NCBI GenBank assembly: GCA_023301765.1 | Contig: JALZUC010000030.1 | Coordinates: 1-43,356 of the forward strand | Length of the DNA stretch: 43,356 nt | DNA from: Akkermansiaceae bacterium | GTDB taxonomy: Bacteria > Verrucomicrobiota > Verrucomicrobiia > Verrucomicrobiales > Akkermansiaceae | Direction of reading: 5' to 3' | Part shown: positions 43,081 to 43,356 of the stretch, in pieces | Layout of the letters: each line of letters opens with the position of its first letter | Numbering within the stretch: the stretch's first letter is position 1 | Position numbers and translations under genes: made by a program | Notes under the pieces: model-generated | The model's database searches: none | Seen by the model: only the letters and a program-made list of their open reading frames with translations | Told to the model about the DNA's origin: nothing

Positions 43081-43356
43081 TGGTCCCCAATTTTGAATGG
43101 GCACCGTCCACTTTATCCCCGTTCGATGCTAGAGTGGAGCTTTTCTCATAGAAAGGCTTTATCCGTTCGTTGAGTGATGCCTTGATCAGGCTTGAGCTTC
43201 CCCAAAATCCTAGCCTGCGGTTCTCCTAATTGATAACAATCAATCAAGGAAACCAAATATGAAAAAGACATACCGCCGTCATAGCGAAGAATTCAAAAAG
43301 GAAGTCATCGACTACTTCTTAAGCAGCTCCAAATCGATCACTCAGATTTGTAAGGA
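43081..43356 (+). mobile_element. Left part of an IS3-type insertion sequence (runs off the window)
   Basis: The presumed left end begins with TGGTCCCCAATTTTGAATGG at 43081, 178 bases before the orfA start. The left end is chosen on the TG start and distance only and could be a few bases off. The right end is outside the window, so the target duplication cannot be seen. Confidence 0.6.
43259..43356 (+). CDS. IS3-type transposase OrfA, 5' part
   Basis: The visible 32 codons read MKKTYRRHSEEFKKEVIDYF and continue LSSSKSITQICK. This is the start of an IS3-family OrfA, whose helix-turn-helix binds the element ends. AAGGAAACC upstream can serve as RBS. The gene continues past the window and orfB should follow with a -1 frameshift. 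It appears intact, unlike the copy at 1270-1525. Confidence 0.82.
   Translation, partial: MKKTYRRHSEEFKKEVIDYFLSSSKSITQICK

Noticed and set aside
42919-43104. 61-codon minus-strand frame before the IS
   Set aside because: Crosses the presumed IS end, has no RBS and matches nothing I recognise.
1-43356. CRISPR array, tRNA, rRNA, phage or defence island
   Set aside because: None found: no repeat-spacer arrays, no T-loop motif in non-coding DNA, and no recognisable defence or phage genes.

Overview
The window looks like a chromosomal segment of a Verrucomicrobiota bacterium, most likely a marine Rubritalea/Akkermansiaceae-like lineage. This is an inference from gene content. The clearest pointers are a beta-propeller protein with a C-terminal PVC-type c-heme domain, an HPr/HPr-kinase pair, anchored proteins built of about 32-residue helical repeats, and a RDD/SpoIIM/DUF4129/DUF4350/MoxR/DUF58 operon. 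Many genes have weak or no Shine-Dalgarno sequence. No tRNA, rRNA, CRISPR array or phage module was seen.

Layout. 1-1.6 kb: the 3' part of uvrA, then a decayed IS3-type transposase relic. 1.6-6.3 kb (minus): acnB and two membrane-anchored proteins, one made of nine helical repeats. 6.5-8.6 kb (plus): a YlbF-family protein with a Gly/Cys tail and an anchored AsmA-like protein. 8.6-9.5 kb: metF (minus). 9.7-11.7 kb (plus): a six-EF-hand secreted protein and an anchored protein of unknown function. 11.7-13.9 kb (minus): gltX and aroE, overlapping by 4 bases. 14.0-17.4 kb (plus): a long anchored helical-repeat protein and a dicarboxylate/amino-acid:cation symporter. 17.6-23.1 kb (minus): sufT, an unexplained 432-base gap with nested inverted repeats, HPr, hprK, a UbiA-type prenyltransferase, a small porin and a PatB/MalY-type C-S lyase. 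23.4-30.3 kb (plus): the six-gene MoxR operon. 30.4-31.6 kb: a dNTP triphosphohydrolase. 31.7-34.3 kb (minus): a zinc-ribbon protein, a GreA-like protein, argH and an exported nickel superoxide dismutase. 34.4-37.5 kb (minus): rpsT, an L,D-transpeptidase lipoprotein, a GT2 glycosyltransferase and a glycine-zipper lipoprotein. 37.6-40.6 kb (plus): a DUF3820 protein and the heme-domain propeller protein. 40.6-42.8 kb (minus): an exported TIM-barrel protein and a secreted coiled-coil/ClpP-like protease. The right edge enters an IS3-type element whose orfA start matches the relic at the left edge.

How it fits together. Most of the window is ordinary housekeeping: TCA cycle, one-carbon metabolism, shikimate, arginine, translation and Fe-S assembly. 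It is interleaved with envelope functions. The least explained parts are the six-gene MoxR membrane module, the exported ClpP-like protease, the YlbF Gly/Cys tail, the nickel SOD whose metal hook appears to be made by signal peptidase, and the structured gap upstream of sufT. I found no clearly new defence or mobile system.
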